Positions 21,935 to 32,088 of a DNA stretch of 64,000 nt are shown here, in pieces. The position numbers and the translations under genes are program-made. Every line of letters starts with the position of its first letter. Position 1 is the first letter of the stretch. Source of the stretch: Calycina herbarum (lineage: Eukaryota > Ascomycota > Leotiomycetes > Helotiales > Pezizellaceae); the NCBI GenBank assembly GCA_001414485.1, contig LLEY01000022.1, positions 620,001 through 684,000 on the forward strand, in the 5' to 3' direction. The notes beneath the pieces were generated by a model. It did not search any database. It had not been told where the DNA came from and saw only the letters and a list, made by a program, of their open reading frames with translations.

Positions 21935-22561
21935 TTACCAGGAAGAAAAATACTCATAACATCCTTTGCAAAAAACACAATTGCAATTCTTTCCCTTGTA
22001 ACTTCTTCCTTGAGGGAAGGGAAACCTAGAACCGTGGCCTTTGCAAGAGATACAGTCGCAGAAGTCGTGGCCGAATTGTGTTGGTGGCTCTGGTGGAGAG
22101 GCAAGGGAGACAGTAATGGGGTTAACGGGGGGAAGCGGTGGAGAGGTTAGATGTTGGAGTGTACGACTGGAACTGGGGATGCCTAGCAGGGGATGGGGTG
22201 CTGAAATCGGGATTGGTTGATGGAGTTGTAGTTCATGGGAAGTTAGTCGGTGAGGAGGTCCGTAGTGGCCCGGGACGTTTCCTGGTGGTGTGTAGCTGTG
22301 ATTGTTGGGGTCGGATGATGTTTGAAGAGGGTGAGTAAAAGGAGCAATGGGGTTTGTATCTTCTGCTGACTCCCTTTCTCTTCCTTTTCCTTTCTTGGGG
22401 TCATTTGTAAAATCCTCGGCTGACCTTCTATGCAACATATCTTCTGCTGCTCGACGGAACATATTCATTACCTCTTCTTCGCTGGGTATTACGTACTCAG
22501 TCCAGTCCTGATCACGAAGTCTTGTGAAGGCAATGTCTTCTAAAGCTTGTCGTATACCCAT
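21935..22561 (-). CDS. Unknown protein with a Cys-rich C-terminal tail
   Basis: A 208-residue single-exon frame that I do not recognise. Residues 1-45 are predicted helical and charged (MGIRQALEDIAFTRLRDQDW). Residues about 50-155 are Pro/Ser/His-rich and disordered. The last 45 residues carry two copies of a motif: DFCDCISCKGHG and NCNCVFCKGC, i.e. [DN]C-x-C-[IV]-x-CKG, which suggests metal binding. The next minus-strand gene (22766-23763) lies 205 bp upstream. The stop codon is supported by the tidy end YEYFSSW. Confidence 0.55.
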   Translation of the reverse strand: MGIRQALEDIAFTRLRDQDWTEYVIPSEEEVMNMFRRAAEDMLHRRSAEDFTNDPKKGKGRERESAEDTNPIAPFTHPLQTSSDPNNHSYTPPGNVPGHYGPPHRLTSHELQLHQPIPISAPHPLLGIPSSSRTLQHLTSPPLPPVNPITVSLASPPEPPTQFGHDFCDCISCKGHGSRFPFPQGRSYKGKNCNCVFCKGCYEYFSSW

Positions 22562-22765
22562 GAAAATTCCTCTTGCCTCTGCGATGGAGAGGAAAGTAGC
22601 GTGATGAGGGTAAGATCTATGGAATCGCTCTGATGCTCAGCTGACACGAAGATCGATCCAAGTAAGGGTTATGAAATGCCATTCATTACGCCCAAGCTGA
22701 TTGCTTAATTCTGGTAGTGATTGATCACGGATGTTATCATCTTGAAGTGTTTGGTTCGTTTGGTT

Positions 22766-23763
22766 CTAAACAAAGGATCTGACTGGAGGACTAAGTGACC
22801 TCTCCCTTGAAGTCTCAACAGAATAGGTCGGTTCTTTTCTCCAAAATCTTCGACTTTTGGGTTTTATTGCTCGAATGGGAGAGGGTGTTTGGGGTCTTGT
22901 GCATGAACCTTGTCTTGAATCACCACGGATAGCTCGAATTGCTGAGGGTGTGCGAGGTCGGAAACCCCTTCTTCGGTGGCGGCCTCTAGTTTCTGGAGAG
23001 GGAGAAGATTTGTATGTACTTGGTGGTTGTGAAGTTGATCTTGTAGGGGACGAAAGCTCATGGCTTCCTTGAGAAGTGATTGATGTTACTTCGGCAGGGG
23101 TCCCATCGTTTTGTGGTGTTTTGTTTGAAGCAATAGATGTTGTTGAGGGAGCACGTGAATTATCCTCATGACTTCCTTGGGACGTGATTGATAGAGATTT
23201 CTCAGTAACCTCCTCATTTCCCGGTGTTTGATTTGAGGCAACGGATGTTGTGGAGGGAGCAGCTGAATACACTGAACCCCCCTGTGAGGTTTGGATAGGG
23301 TCCCATTCATTGTTTCTTTGATACCTAGGCCTCAGAGCACGAACAGCAGAGGGTGTTCTTTCTCTTGCGGTGAGATGGTGCTCGGAAGAGGGGCGAGGTT
23401 CTCTTATTACTGAGGGTGTGCGCTCTCTGAACCCGGGGATTTGAAAAAATGAACCCACTGAACCCTGTCTTACTGTTCTGAAAACTTGTCTCGTAGGTGA
23501 GTCAGTGAGAGGAGAGGTAGAAGCGGTGTGAGTTCTGTAGAATGATGGGGTTGGAATTCCTGGTATGCCGGTTTCTCTTGCTAACGTAGCACCTGTCAAA
23601 GGTGCAGCAGTATAAGCTAGTCTAAAAAGGGAAGCTACCCGAGCGACTATTTTACTAATCCTTCCTGCAAATTCGGGATGAAGAGTTTCTATTTCCCAGT
23701 GTCCAGTTCGAAGGTTGGTTATTCTGATCTCACCTGCATAGGAGGAAAGAACTTCGCTTAGAA
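22766..23763 (-). CDS. Low-complexity protein with repeated TPSxIR motifs, 5' end missing
   Basis: Open frame of about 330 residues that I do not recognise. It carries at least four copies of a basic motif: RTPSVIREPRP, RTPSAVRALRP, RTPSAIRAIRG and QTPSPIRAIKP. Between them are two near-identical STTS(V/I)ASN(Q/K)TP blocks, each followed by SITSQGSHE. The start is unclear. The frame stays open upstream through GHWEIETLHPEFAGRISKIV to about 23763 without an ATG, then meets a stop and, from 23831, AT-rich decayed sequence. A first exon may be hidden or lost. The Ser/Arg-rich content suggests a disordered, possibly phosphorylated protein. Confidence 0.5.
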
Positions 23764-23830
23764 ATTACAGTAATAGCTTGAAGCTACAGTTTTGTTCTCG
23801 GGGAGTTGAGTGAACCGAGTGGTGGTCTTC

Positions 23831-24240
23831 TAATATGGTCTTTTACTAGAGATCTAATTAGTTTAAAACTATTATAGAGATTTAGTAGATAGTTTTATTT
23901 TTAGCTTCTAATATAGTTTTAGAAAATAGTAATTATTAACTCTTAGAAATATATTTCTATAATATAAAGACTTCTTAAGTACTTTAATAGAGTAGAACTT
24001 AGTATTTTTAGCTACTTAGTACTATATTAAGAAAGCTTATAATTATTTTTAAGTAAAACTCTTTTACTAAGTATAAGAGAGTAGCTCTGAATAAATAGGC
24101 TAAGAGTTAATATCTAGGAGATAGAGTAACTAGAGTTAGATTCTTAGCAAATGTAGTATAAGGTTATTTGTCTTTTATGATTATTTAGAGTTAATTATAA
24201 GAAATATTAGTATAAGAACTACAAATACAAGTTGGGAAAG
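23831..24240. other. AT-rich island, probable RIP-mutated repeat remnant
   Basis: Composition shifts abruptly to AT-rich sequence with very frequent TA and TAG/CTA words, like the transposon nest at the left end. No terminal repeats or domains are recognisable. It separates the repeat-motif gene from the next region. Confidence 0.55.
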
Positions 24241-24797
24241 TCAAATGTTAGAAACCCAGGAGTTTTATATCGTAACGGGGTTCAAATATCAAAGTTCGAA
24301 TTACATAGTTGTACTTAGTGCGAGAACTATAATAAATAAAAGAGATGCCGGTCTGAAGGGATCCTTTTCGTCTAGGATTTCATCAAATCTATTTTATTAC
24401 AAGCTGCTGGGAGGCAATTTTCTATACGCCAGCGCATCTAGCAGCCTTGCCTGAGAAGCCTCGGAGGGATTTACACGAGAACTACCTTTATGATAATCTA
24501 CCAAAGACAGGAGCCGGGGCTACAAGGCCAGTGGTCCGGTGTAGTGAATGCTCACAATTCTCTCACATCTCAGTCAATGGCATGAGAGAGGTGGAAGTGG
24601 AAGAAGGGGCTTCATTCACGTACGGGGCAAAGGACCACTCACATCTACCCGTGTCTGCACTAGCGTTGCGAAAGGCAATTATCTTAAATGATGACATTGG
24701 AGCCGCAGACTGTTCCCCGCACGCAAATCGTTGAACCCTCAGGCTTTTAGCTCGTAGTTGCGGGAAGGTTGGGGCTGGGTGGGTAGCCAATAAGCCC
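24241..24797. other. Intergenic with unsupported open frames
   Basis: Overlapping frames of 60-95 codons exist on both strands (24447-24734 plus, 24563-24790 minus). Neither has a recognisable domain or splice context, so I call neither a gene. Confidence 0.4.
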
Positions 24798-25575
24798 TTA
24801 CTCTTCGAGGAGTTCCCCAGCCATGTTAATCTCCCAGATCAGGGCCCGCTGTGAGTCACGCAGATGCGCGAGATGTGATCCAGGGCCATTCCCCGGCAGA
24901 TACCACTGGCTCTGCGATGATGTCCAAGTGAGGCTGTATACAGCGGGGTCCTAGGCAAGGTTTTGCCCGACCTACGATGTGCGGTATAAACGAGAAGAGT
25001 CAACGCTATTTGTCAGTGACCGTAGACTGCCCAGACCCGGAGTCCTGCGACAGCCAAGTAGGGTTGTTGACAAGTACTGTCGAAAGGAGATCTGACATCT
25101 CGAATTCGGTCAGGACTTCTCGGTCAAGTTTCTTGGCTGTTAATGCAAACACGGCCTGAACGCCAAGGTCGAAAACAGCTTGCGCAAACGTCGAGATGAA
25201 GTCCGCATGTGCACTCAGGTCTTCTCCTGGCTCAGTGGTATACTCGTATGCAACCATTTTGCCCCCAGGGGAAGCTCTGAAGTACAAGCCTCGGATATCC
25301 GTGCATTTATCTGGGTTGTGGGGGCTGCAAAGGACAAACTCTGGGTGATTCTGCCCCCTGACGGTTTCGTAGACCATGACCCGTCCATCAGGATCGAGAA
25401 GTGCTGGGCCATGTGAAGCAATGAGCCCAAGAAGCTGGGCATGGGCTCTGACGTTCTCGGCCGCAGCATCTCTCATACTTGTAGAAGCGATGTGAGGAAG
25501 CTCGTTGTACAATGTGGCGGGCAATAGCGCCTCGTCGAGGTTGGCATTGCTGAGACCATTACGGTTGGGGTGCAT
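24798..25575 (-). CDS. Unknown conserved-looking globular protein, two exons
   Basis: Starts MHPNRNGLSNANLDEALLPA at 25575. If a 70-nt intron (24951-25020, donor GTCACT, acceptor CCTAG) is removed, exons 25021-25575 and 24798-24950 join in phase to give 235 residues ending WEINMAGELLEE. Without splicing the protein stops at 25006 (189 residues). The sequence looks globular: HPEFVLCSPHNPDKCTDIRG, LYFRASPGGKMVAYEYTTEP, then an alternating helical segment. No catalytic motif is recognised. The donor is unusual, so the second exon is less certain, but DPAVYSLTWTSSQSQWYLPG is clearly protein-like. Confidence 0.55.
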
Positions 25576-26675
25576 GTTGTTCGATAAGATATGGTATTAG
25601 GGAATACAGGATTGGAATGCTGACTGGTGGTTGATTCGAAATGTTTTGGCTTGTGCGATTGAGGAACTGGATAGGTGACTTCAGGCAAGAGAAAGATGCC
25701 AGCCATTTATAGGAAGTAGAGGGATGATATGACAGTCCACGGCTCTGAAGACCTTCTACACGTACTAGACATTTTTACAGCCAAACTACCCTTGCACATG
25801 ACAGACAGTTAAGGGGGGGATGTATCTCCCTCCCTAGAAATGATGCGGGATTCTTGTTCCAGGGTAGCATTTGGTACTTACGACCAGCCCGATTTGCGAT
25901 GACTCTTTCTCGTGCTCTTGGGGGCGAAACAAGGGGGCGTGCGGGACGACTGTTGTGGCGTCTAGATAAATGGATATCTTAATTGCAGGAGGATCCTGCA
26001 GATAATGCGACATATTCGCCAGAAGGTGCCAGGAAATGACTAGTTTGGTTCCCCAGAAATTTGATGTGGTGCTTCTAAAAGTATATCTGCTTAATATAGA
26101 ACGTTTGTTGGTTCAGGAAATACTTAGAGTGGAATGAATACACGAAATTTAGATAGATTTAAGTAAAGCGTCCCGGTTTGATTACAACATGCAAAAAGAT
26201 CGTCCGAAGAGGGCAAGTGTTATTCATTATGACAGTGCATTCCTCGTCGGATCCGTGTCCGAAAGTGAGCTTGTCAACTCGTTAGCGCGATGCCGACTAA
26301 AAGGCCAGGTCGGTGTTTCGTGGAGTGTGAAAGTGACTGTGATGGCTTTGCATTACATCCATAGATATTGGGTATCAATCGAGGAGGAAGGGTTTATTCA
26401 TGTGATATATGGTGCATTGCATACTGCTGTTGGTGGTGTTGGTGATGTTGGTGATATGACTGGGAAATTCTTGACATAGCCGAGCTAGTTGCTGTTGGGG
26501 GCCGAGCGGAGTGCTACGTTACGAGTTAGAGCCGCATTCCTAGCCTCCCCCATATGTGCTTTGGTGATCAGACGACCCCACCAGTTCAAATCACCCCACT
26601 AACTCGTTTACCAGAGCGAACGACTACAAGCCTGTGTTACCGTGCATATATCAGCGTCTGGAGGGTGGCCAAGGT
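25576..26675. other. Intergenic
   Basis: No supportable gene. A 96-codon plus-strand frame at 26189-26479 ends in a low-complexity GGVGDVGD stretch and has no recognisable feature. Confidence 0.45.
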
Positions 26676-26822
26676 CAGCGCAATGGAGTCGATATTCAAC
26701 CCCCATGCAAAGCTGACGAGCACTAACCACGGGAGTGAACATCGAGGGCCCCCATTGCGCTGAATTTACGTATTATACCTACTTGATGCTCGTCAGTTTT
26801 TGCATGGGGTTGAACATCGACG
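26676..26822. repeat. Complex inverted repeat
   Basis: The arm at 26688-26722 (GTCGATATTCAACC..., CTGACGAGCA) is repeated in reverse complement at 26786-26822 (TGCTCGTCAG...GGTTGAACATCGAC) with few mismatches. Inside the loop, CCCATTGCGCTG at about 26751-26762 is the reverse complement of CAGCGCAATGG at about 26676-26686. Together they could form a branched hairpin. No transposon ends are recognisable. Confidence 0.65.
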
Positions 26823-28113
26823 CCTCCGTTACACGGCAATATACTTCATTTTGGAAGGTCGGCGTCAGATGTGACCGTGATTGCCATTGTGGTGGGAATT
26901 TAGTAGGCGGAAGCTGAATGAAGAATAAAACGTTTGTAAAACGATGGGCTAGCGGTCGAGAGGCAGAAAGGCGGATGGAGTAATTGAGGGGAGGTGCCGA
27001 TTTGGATGCAGCTGCACACCTCATATTATCCTAACCGTTTGGGGCTAAGCTCCATACCACGATGGCGAACTCAAATTCAGCTGTCCCAGACCAATTGAAA
27101 ATTAGGTTGTCAATTCTACCTGTCTCGGAGTTTTACGTCACAAACTGATGGCCAACTATCGTCGACTACACGGCTGAGAGGAAGCACTGGTGGAGACCTT
27201 GATCCGTCTCAAAGGACGAAGAAATTAGGCAGCTTAACTGTGTGTTTCTGCCACCGTATAGATCTTATCACACTCGAGATCTCTGGGAAACATTCTGCTT
27301 TGTTTGTCCGCGGAACCCAAGCTGTGTATATTTCAGTGGACGCGCTGCTCTTGGGGGAGCGGGCCGGTTCTATGTTTTTCGCGGTCAACCGAAGAATCAT
27401 TCTGGATTTTGTGTCTGCGTGATGGGAGAAGAAGCAATCTGGCTGCAAAAGGTCGCAGCCAGGCTCACGGAGCCTTGATTGGTGATACGGGTCCAAATTC
27501 CAGCTCTTGACACTCCGGTCCAACGTCTCAGGCTCGAACCCGCGGAAAAAGCGGCCACATCCCTTTTCACCGAGTACCCAATGAAGCCCAAAGTTGAGAG
27601 CGGAGCAGTTTCTGATCCATGGGTGGGTTTTACATACATATGAAGGTCTATATAGGAAAGGTCGAAAGACTATGTTTACTTGAATCCATCGAATCCGTTT
27701 GATACTAAGCGAACTACAGCTTTCAAGCGATAATTGTTAGCTTCTTTCTGATCTAAGCATCACTATTACTATGCTTTGCGGCTGCTAACGATGTATTACT
27801 AGAAAGACATGACAAAACTATACCGCTACTCCGAAGCATACGAAAGACGACATTTCCCTTGTGACATGTAGTGCGCCTGGAGGTCCGAACTGCACGGGAT
27901 ACAGTACACTGGTTAAGGTTCCGGGACATACATGCCAGTGAGACCACAACGGTTAAGTTGGTCAACGTACTCGAGTAGACATGCCAATTCAATATATTTC
28001 CCTCTCTTGCACATATGCTAAATCTCACATACTTGCCGAGCTACACCTTCTAGTGGTAAAACTTCTTCAAAACCTACGAGCATCAGGACACAACTTAGAT
28101 CGCAACCCTCATC
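26823..28113. other. Intergenic with shadowing short frames
   Basis: Several 60-104 codon frames overlap on both strands at 27200-27640. None has a domain and they exclude each other, so none is called. Confidence 0.45.
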
Positions 28114-28929
28114 ATGTCGGACGATGCAGACGTAACTATATACCGTCAATATTGCCCTCCAGGAGTACAACAGGTCATTGCCTCTGGAGGTAGTGCATTT
28201 ATTGGAGGAGTAGATGAGTCTACAGTTTTCAAATATCCTCTTGCTCCTGGCGGAGATATGAGTCGGCTCGAGGTCGAGAGGAAGCTTCTCAGCATTGTCA
28301 ACCCACATCCTCGAATTATACAGCTGAAGAGCTTCTCCGATACGGGAATCTACCTAGAGCGTGCCGTCAATGGGACCTTGGCTGATTACCTACTCGAATC
28401 AGGCAATCCGCCTCCTTCGACCCAGCAACGATTGTCCTGGTGCCGAGAGGCTACTGAAGCAATCGCACACATCCACTCCCACCGGGTTCTTCACTGTGAC
28501 ATCCAACCAACAAATCTCCTCCTCGACCGGGATCTTCATCTCAAACTATCAGACTTCCAGGGAAAACTTTTGTCAGAGGATGGTGAAGTCCTTCTAGACG
28601 GTTGGAGTGGCGAGCCCTGCAGATTCTCCTGCCCTCGGGATGATCTATTCGAAGCGGATATCAAGACGGATCTCTTTGCACTCGGGTGCACTATGTACTT
28701 TATTATAATGGGCTATGCTGTTTTCCCTGATATTATTGATGGGGAGGATGGATGGCGCGAAAAGGTCGAAGAGAGGTTTGCAAAGCAGCAGTTCCCACAG
28801 GACTCTCATGCCTGTAGTGCGATCACCCTAAAGTGCTGGCTGCAACAGTACGACTCTGCGGATGACATTGTTCAAGAAATAGAATCTATCGAAAAGAAAA
28901 TGGGGCAGAGGAGATCGATGGGAAGCTGA
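28114..28929 (+). CDS. Divergent protein kinase-like protein
   Basis: Single exon, 271 residues, about the length of a bare kinase domain. Motifs in order: a glycine loop (ASGGSAFIGG, about residue 24-33), a beta-3 lysine (VFKYP), a catalytic loop HCDIQPTNLLL carrying the Asp and Asn but with HCD instead of HRD, the metal-binding segment LSDFQ with Gln in place of the Gly of DFG, and DIKTDLFALG, the conserved Asp of subdomain IX. The APE motif is not clear. Such HCD-type kinases occur as lineage-specific expansions in ascomycetes. It may be active or only weakly so; the substrate is unknown. The start has an in-frame, well-placed ATG. Confidence 0.8.
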   Translation: MSDDADVTIYRQYCPPGVQQVIASGGSAFIGGVDESTVFKYPLAPGGDMSRLEVERKLLSIVNPHPRIIQLKSFSDTGIYLERAVNGTLADYLLESGNPPPSTQQRLSWCREATEAIAHIHSHRVLHCDIQPTNLLLDRDLHLKLSDFQGKLLSEDGEVLLDGWSGEPCRFSCPRDDLFEADIKTDLFALGCTMYFIIMGYAVFPDIIDGEDGWREKVEERFAKQQFPQDSHACSAITLKCWLQQYDSADDIVQEIESIEKKMGQRRSMGS

Positions 28930-30181
28930 GCAGCCTAAGGACACGACGAATCAACTGTAGTGATTTAAATCGCTCCTACAGACTCTGCTTAAATAGTCTC
29001 TCTTTTTCCCACTTAAATTAGAACCTCAGACTGAAGAATACATGATTTACCAATCCTATATCCTTTTACCAACGGGGCATCAAAAGGTGAATGAGATGAA
29101 TTACTATAGACTATAGATCTAATATGTAGATCCGCTTCGCGATGGTAGGAAGCAAAGGCTTTGGAAGTACTGAAGACTTCGCATACCTTTAACCGAGTAC
29201 TTGTGAAGAGAGAGACAAGCGAAGCTATCTTGCAATTCTAGCTCTGGGCTGGTGTCAAATCCTCTCCGCTCATTCGGTGGAGGGACATGGAGGACGCCAA
29301 AATGAGATATACAAGCTCAAAAGCCACACAGTATCACCAAGAAACCGAGCGTGGCCTTCCAGCCTTCGCCAGGGGTCAAGATGGCCGCCCACCACAACAC
29401 AACAACAACAACAACATGACGACCCGGCAACTACCCGATCCTCACTAAAAAAATGATCCGGCTTCCAGGTTAATGTCAGTCTCTTACGTGTCTCCATACC
29501 ACTACATGGTTGCGTCTTTTCGACGTTTCTTTTTTTTGGTTGCAGAACTTCCTCGTTCAAAATTGACTTCCAGGAAAGTCAGACTCAACTTTTTTTTTGC
29601 TGGTTCTGCTTTAGTGTTTGGACGTGAGTGGCTGCCGCTTTAACCTGAGCCGAGGGTGAGCATTCCTGAGCATGCACTGAGAGGCAATTTTAGCTCCCAA
29701 AGGAACTCGTTCTGGCCCCCTTGACCCTCGGTTATACTTTCCTCGTCTTGTCTCCAAGCACAGATCATATTTTGGCTCCTCGAACCTATTTTAGATCTAA
29801 ATTCGCTTAGAAGAGATCACCCCCTGCCGTACTCACCTGCTTCCCGTGGATTTGACAAGAGAAGTACTGTAGACGATTCGTATGTATATGTTGGGTAGCT
29901 CGAAATTGATCGTAAAGAATGACTGTTAAGATGTTGCGTGGTGATAGATGTATGATAGTTGGTTAGTGAAAGAGGGACGCGAAAGATGACTGAAGTACTG
30001 GGTAACAGAACTGTGAGGAAGGAGCAATCGATGGTTATCTCTGCCTTTTGTAGAGGCAGGTATCATGAATGCTCAGGTAGCAGGTTTGGACCAAGTCCCT
30101 TCTTTGCTAAATCCCTCCCAAGATAACAGATTTCGGTAGGAAGAAGGTGCATCGCTGTAACCGAATCACAGAAATCAATGT
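28930..30181. other. Intergenic
   Basis: No supportable gene. A short ACAACA microsatellite sits near 29395-29415. The rest shows no motif I can support. Confidence 0.5.
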
Positions 30182-31042
30182 TCAAAAATCCCCAAAGAAC
30201 TTTCTCCTCACCCTCTCCATGTCCAGTTCCTCTACCTTTGGCTCCAGAAACTTATCAACCTCCTCTCTCCAAAACTCATTGTACGGATTGACATGTCATG
30301 CACTAGTATATTCCCAGTATTCTGGCCACCATCCCGCTGTTTCCCAATCAATAATCCCGACGGCTTCGTCTCCTCGAACAATAATGTTCATTGTGCTCAA
30401 ACCCCCATGTGTGAATATTGGCTTGCCGCAAGATTGGTTATGCCATTCCACGAGCCTGTTCGCGTCGGGCGCATCTTCATTTCCGCCTTCGTAGCCTTCG
30501 CGCAGATGTCTGTGGAAGTCTTGTACAGTATCGAATGGCCCGTGATACGACCCCCCAGAGAGTCGACCATCAAACAATGGCCCGCCTGCGACGTTCGATA
30601 TGCCTTGGCCGGAAGGAGGGGGAATGCGCCGCATCTGGTCGATCATGTTCTTAATCTGTGCCAGTATCTTCTCCTTGGATTCTGCACTTCGTTCTAGCCA
30701 ATTGTCTCTCAAGATATGTCCTTGCACCCTCTCCATCAATATATACTTGTATCCTTTCCGTTCAAAGGCGCAGTGCACTTTGGGAACGGGAATTGAGGTG
30801 TGCTTGGCAACAAATTGCATCGTTGCTGCTTCGGCAGGTTGTTTCAAAGTCCCAACTTTGATGCAGAGGTTCTTCGAAAGTATGAGAACGGGGCCGTGGC
30901 GGGGCAGAATACGATTCAAAAGTCGAAGCGTCGCGAGCACGAGAAACCGTCGAAGGGGAGTGTCGTTGACACTGAGGCTAGGCTTTGATCGGGTGTTTTT
31001 GGGCGATGAGACGGGGAGAATAATAGAATCCCTTTCACTCAT
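30182..31042 (-). CDS. Aminoglycoside-phosphotransferase (APH) family protein with an in-frame TGA
   Basis: APH-fold small-molecule kinase-like protein. The first open part is 248 residues (30296-31042). Motifs are EAATMQFVAKHTSIPVPKVH, YILMERVQGHIL, the catalytic loop FTHGGLSTMNIIV (the usual HGDL Asp is Gly here) and the metal-binding IIDWETAGWWPEYWEY. It stops at TGA (30296-30298) directly after EYTSA. The same frame continues for 37 more codons, HVNPYNEFWREEVDKFLEPK then MERVRRKFFGDF, to a second stop at 30182-30184. That tail is what this fungal family normally ends with, so the TGA is either a recent nonsense mutation or is read through. Substrate unknown. Confidence 0.8.
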
Positions 31043-31559
31043 GACTTCGTCTTAGGATGATGGATGCACATATCTCGTAGAGTTGGAGAGTTCTTCGTAT
31101 GAACCGAAGTGTCGTTTGAGGTCGGCCAGACAACGAGGCTGTATTTGGACCAAGTTGCGATTGATTGGTCGCTGCCGATGTAGTTGCTGCGTCGCAGTGC
31201 TTGGCATTAGGAACATTAAAATCTAGTAGAAACCTTATTAATTTTTATAGTACGCATTTTTACAATACTAAGCTAAAACTTAAGGCTATAATTATAAATA
31301 GCTTATTACTATAATAGAGTACCTTTTTCAAGTGATTTCCTTGCATCTTAAGAATCGATCGATTCTTCTAGTTTATTTCGTTCCGACGAAAAGATAAACG
31401 AAGAAGAATTACATAACCCTTACAAAATCACAAAAACGTCAAGTCTATCTACTACAATATCAATCAATAATTTAAAGCCAAACCTGCCCTGTCCCGCCAG
31501 AAACCGGAGAGAAAGCAGCGCATGTTTTACCCAATAGTCTCTCGCCCTTCCAAAATATC
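31043..31559. other. Intergenic with a short AT-rich RIP-like patch
   Basis: From about 31220 to 31330 the sequence turns very AT-rich with many TA words, like an old repeat remnant. No gene is visible. Confidence 0.45.
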
Positions 31560-32088
31560 TCAAGTTGGAGCTTTAGACGAGTCGTAGTTTCCTTTCCCAT
31601 CAAATCGGTGCTCTGCTTTCTTCTTTTCAACATACCACATTGCTGGTACCCAAAGCTTTCCCATCTGCTTGCAGCGCTGTCAAAGCCTCCTTTATCCAGA
31701 TAACACAGTTCCATCCTGGCTCCCCATGCTTAATTGGCGTCTTTCGAATAATATCCACAGCGCGGTCCTTGCGCTCAATTTTCCCGATCATAACTCGAAC
31801 CAGCAACGCATTGGTCGGTTGGAGATTGATTGTTTGCTCGTCGAATACCCAACCATCAATTCGCTCCTTCGCATGATACCGTGTTCCTTCTACCATTGCC
31901 CCGCTCTTATCCATTTCCACCTTGGGCCCAACTATAAGAGCCCGGTGATAATTGAATTGATTGTTAGGAGGAATTGTGGCACATGACATGGATGTAGCAG
32001 AAGCAGACGTATCTTCTTCGCCAGGCATTGTGGCCCTTCCTCCTCGAGCGTAAAGTGCAATGCACAGACGGTCCTTGTTTGAAGGCAT
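31560..32088 (-). pseudogene. DUF6914-like fungal protein gene, frameshifted
   Basis: The frame starts MPSNKDRLCIALYARGG and continues with YHRALIVGPK, GTRYHAKERIDGW, LLVRVMIGKIERKDRAVD and GWNCVIWIKEALTALQADGK. From memory this is the fungal DUF6914 type, function unknown. After ALGTSN the frame goes out and stops (31627). One base over, the expected family tail resumes: YVEKKKAEHRFDG, ending at 31560. A frameshift plus a loss of about a dozen residues is implied. A 57-nt stretch after GEEDT (about 31955-32011) looks like an intron (CTAAC branch) whose acceptor AG has become AA; it stays in frame and open. The gene is probably dead or altered. Confidence 0.6.

Noticed and set aside
29395..29415. 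ACAACA run as a possible CRISPR or regulatory array
   Set aside because: A simple microsatellite; no spacers, and CRISPR arrays are not expected in a fungal nuclear genome.
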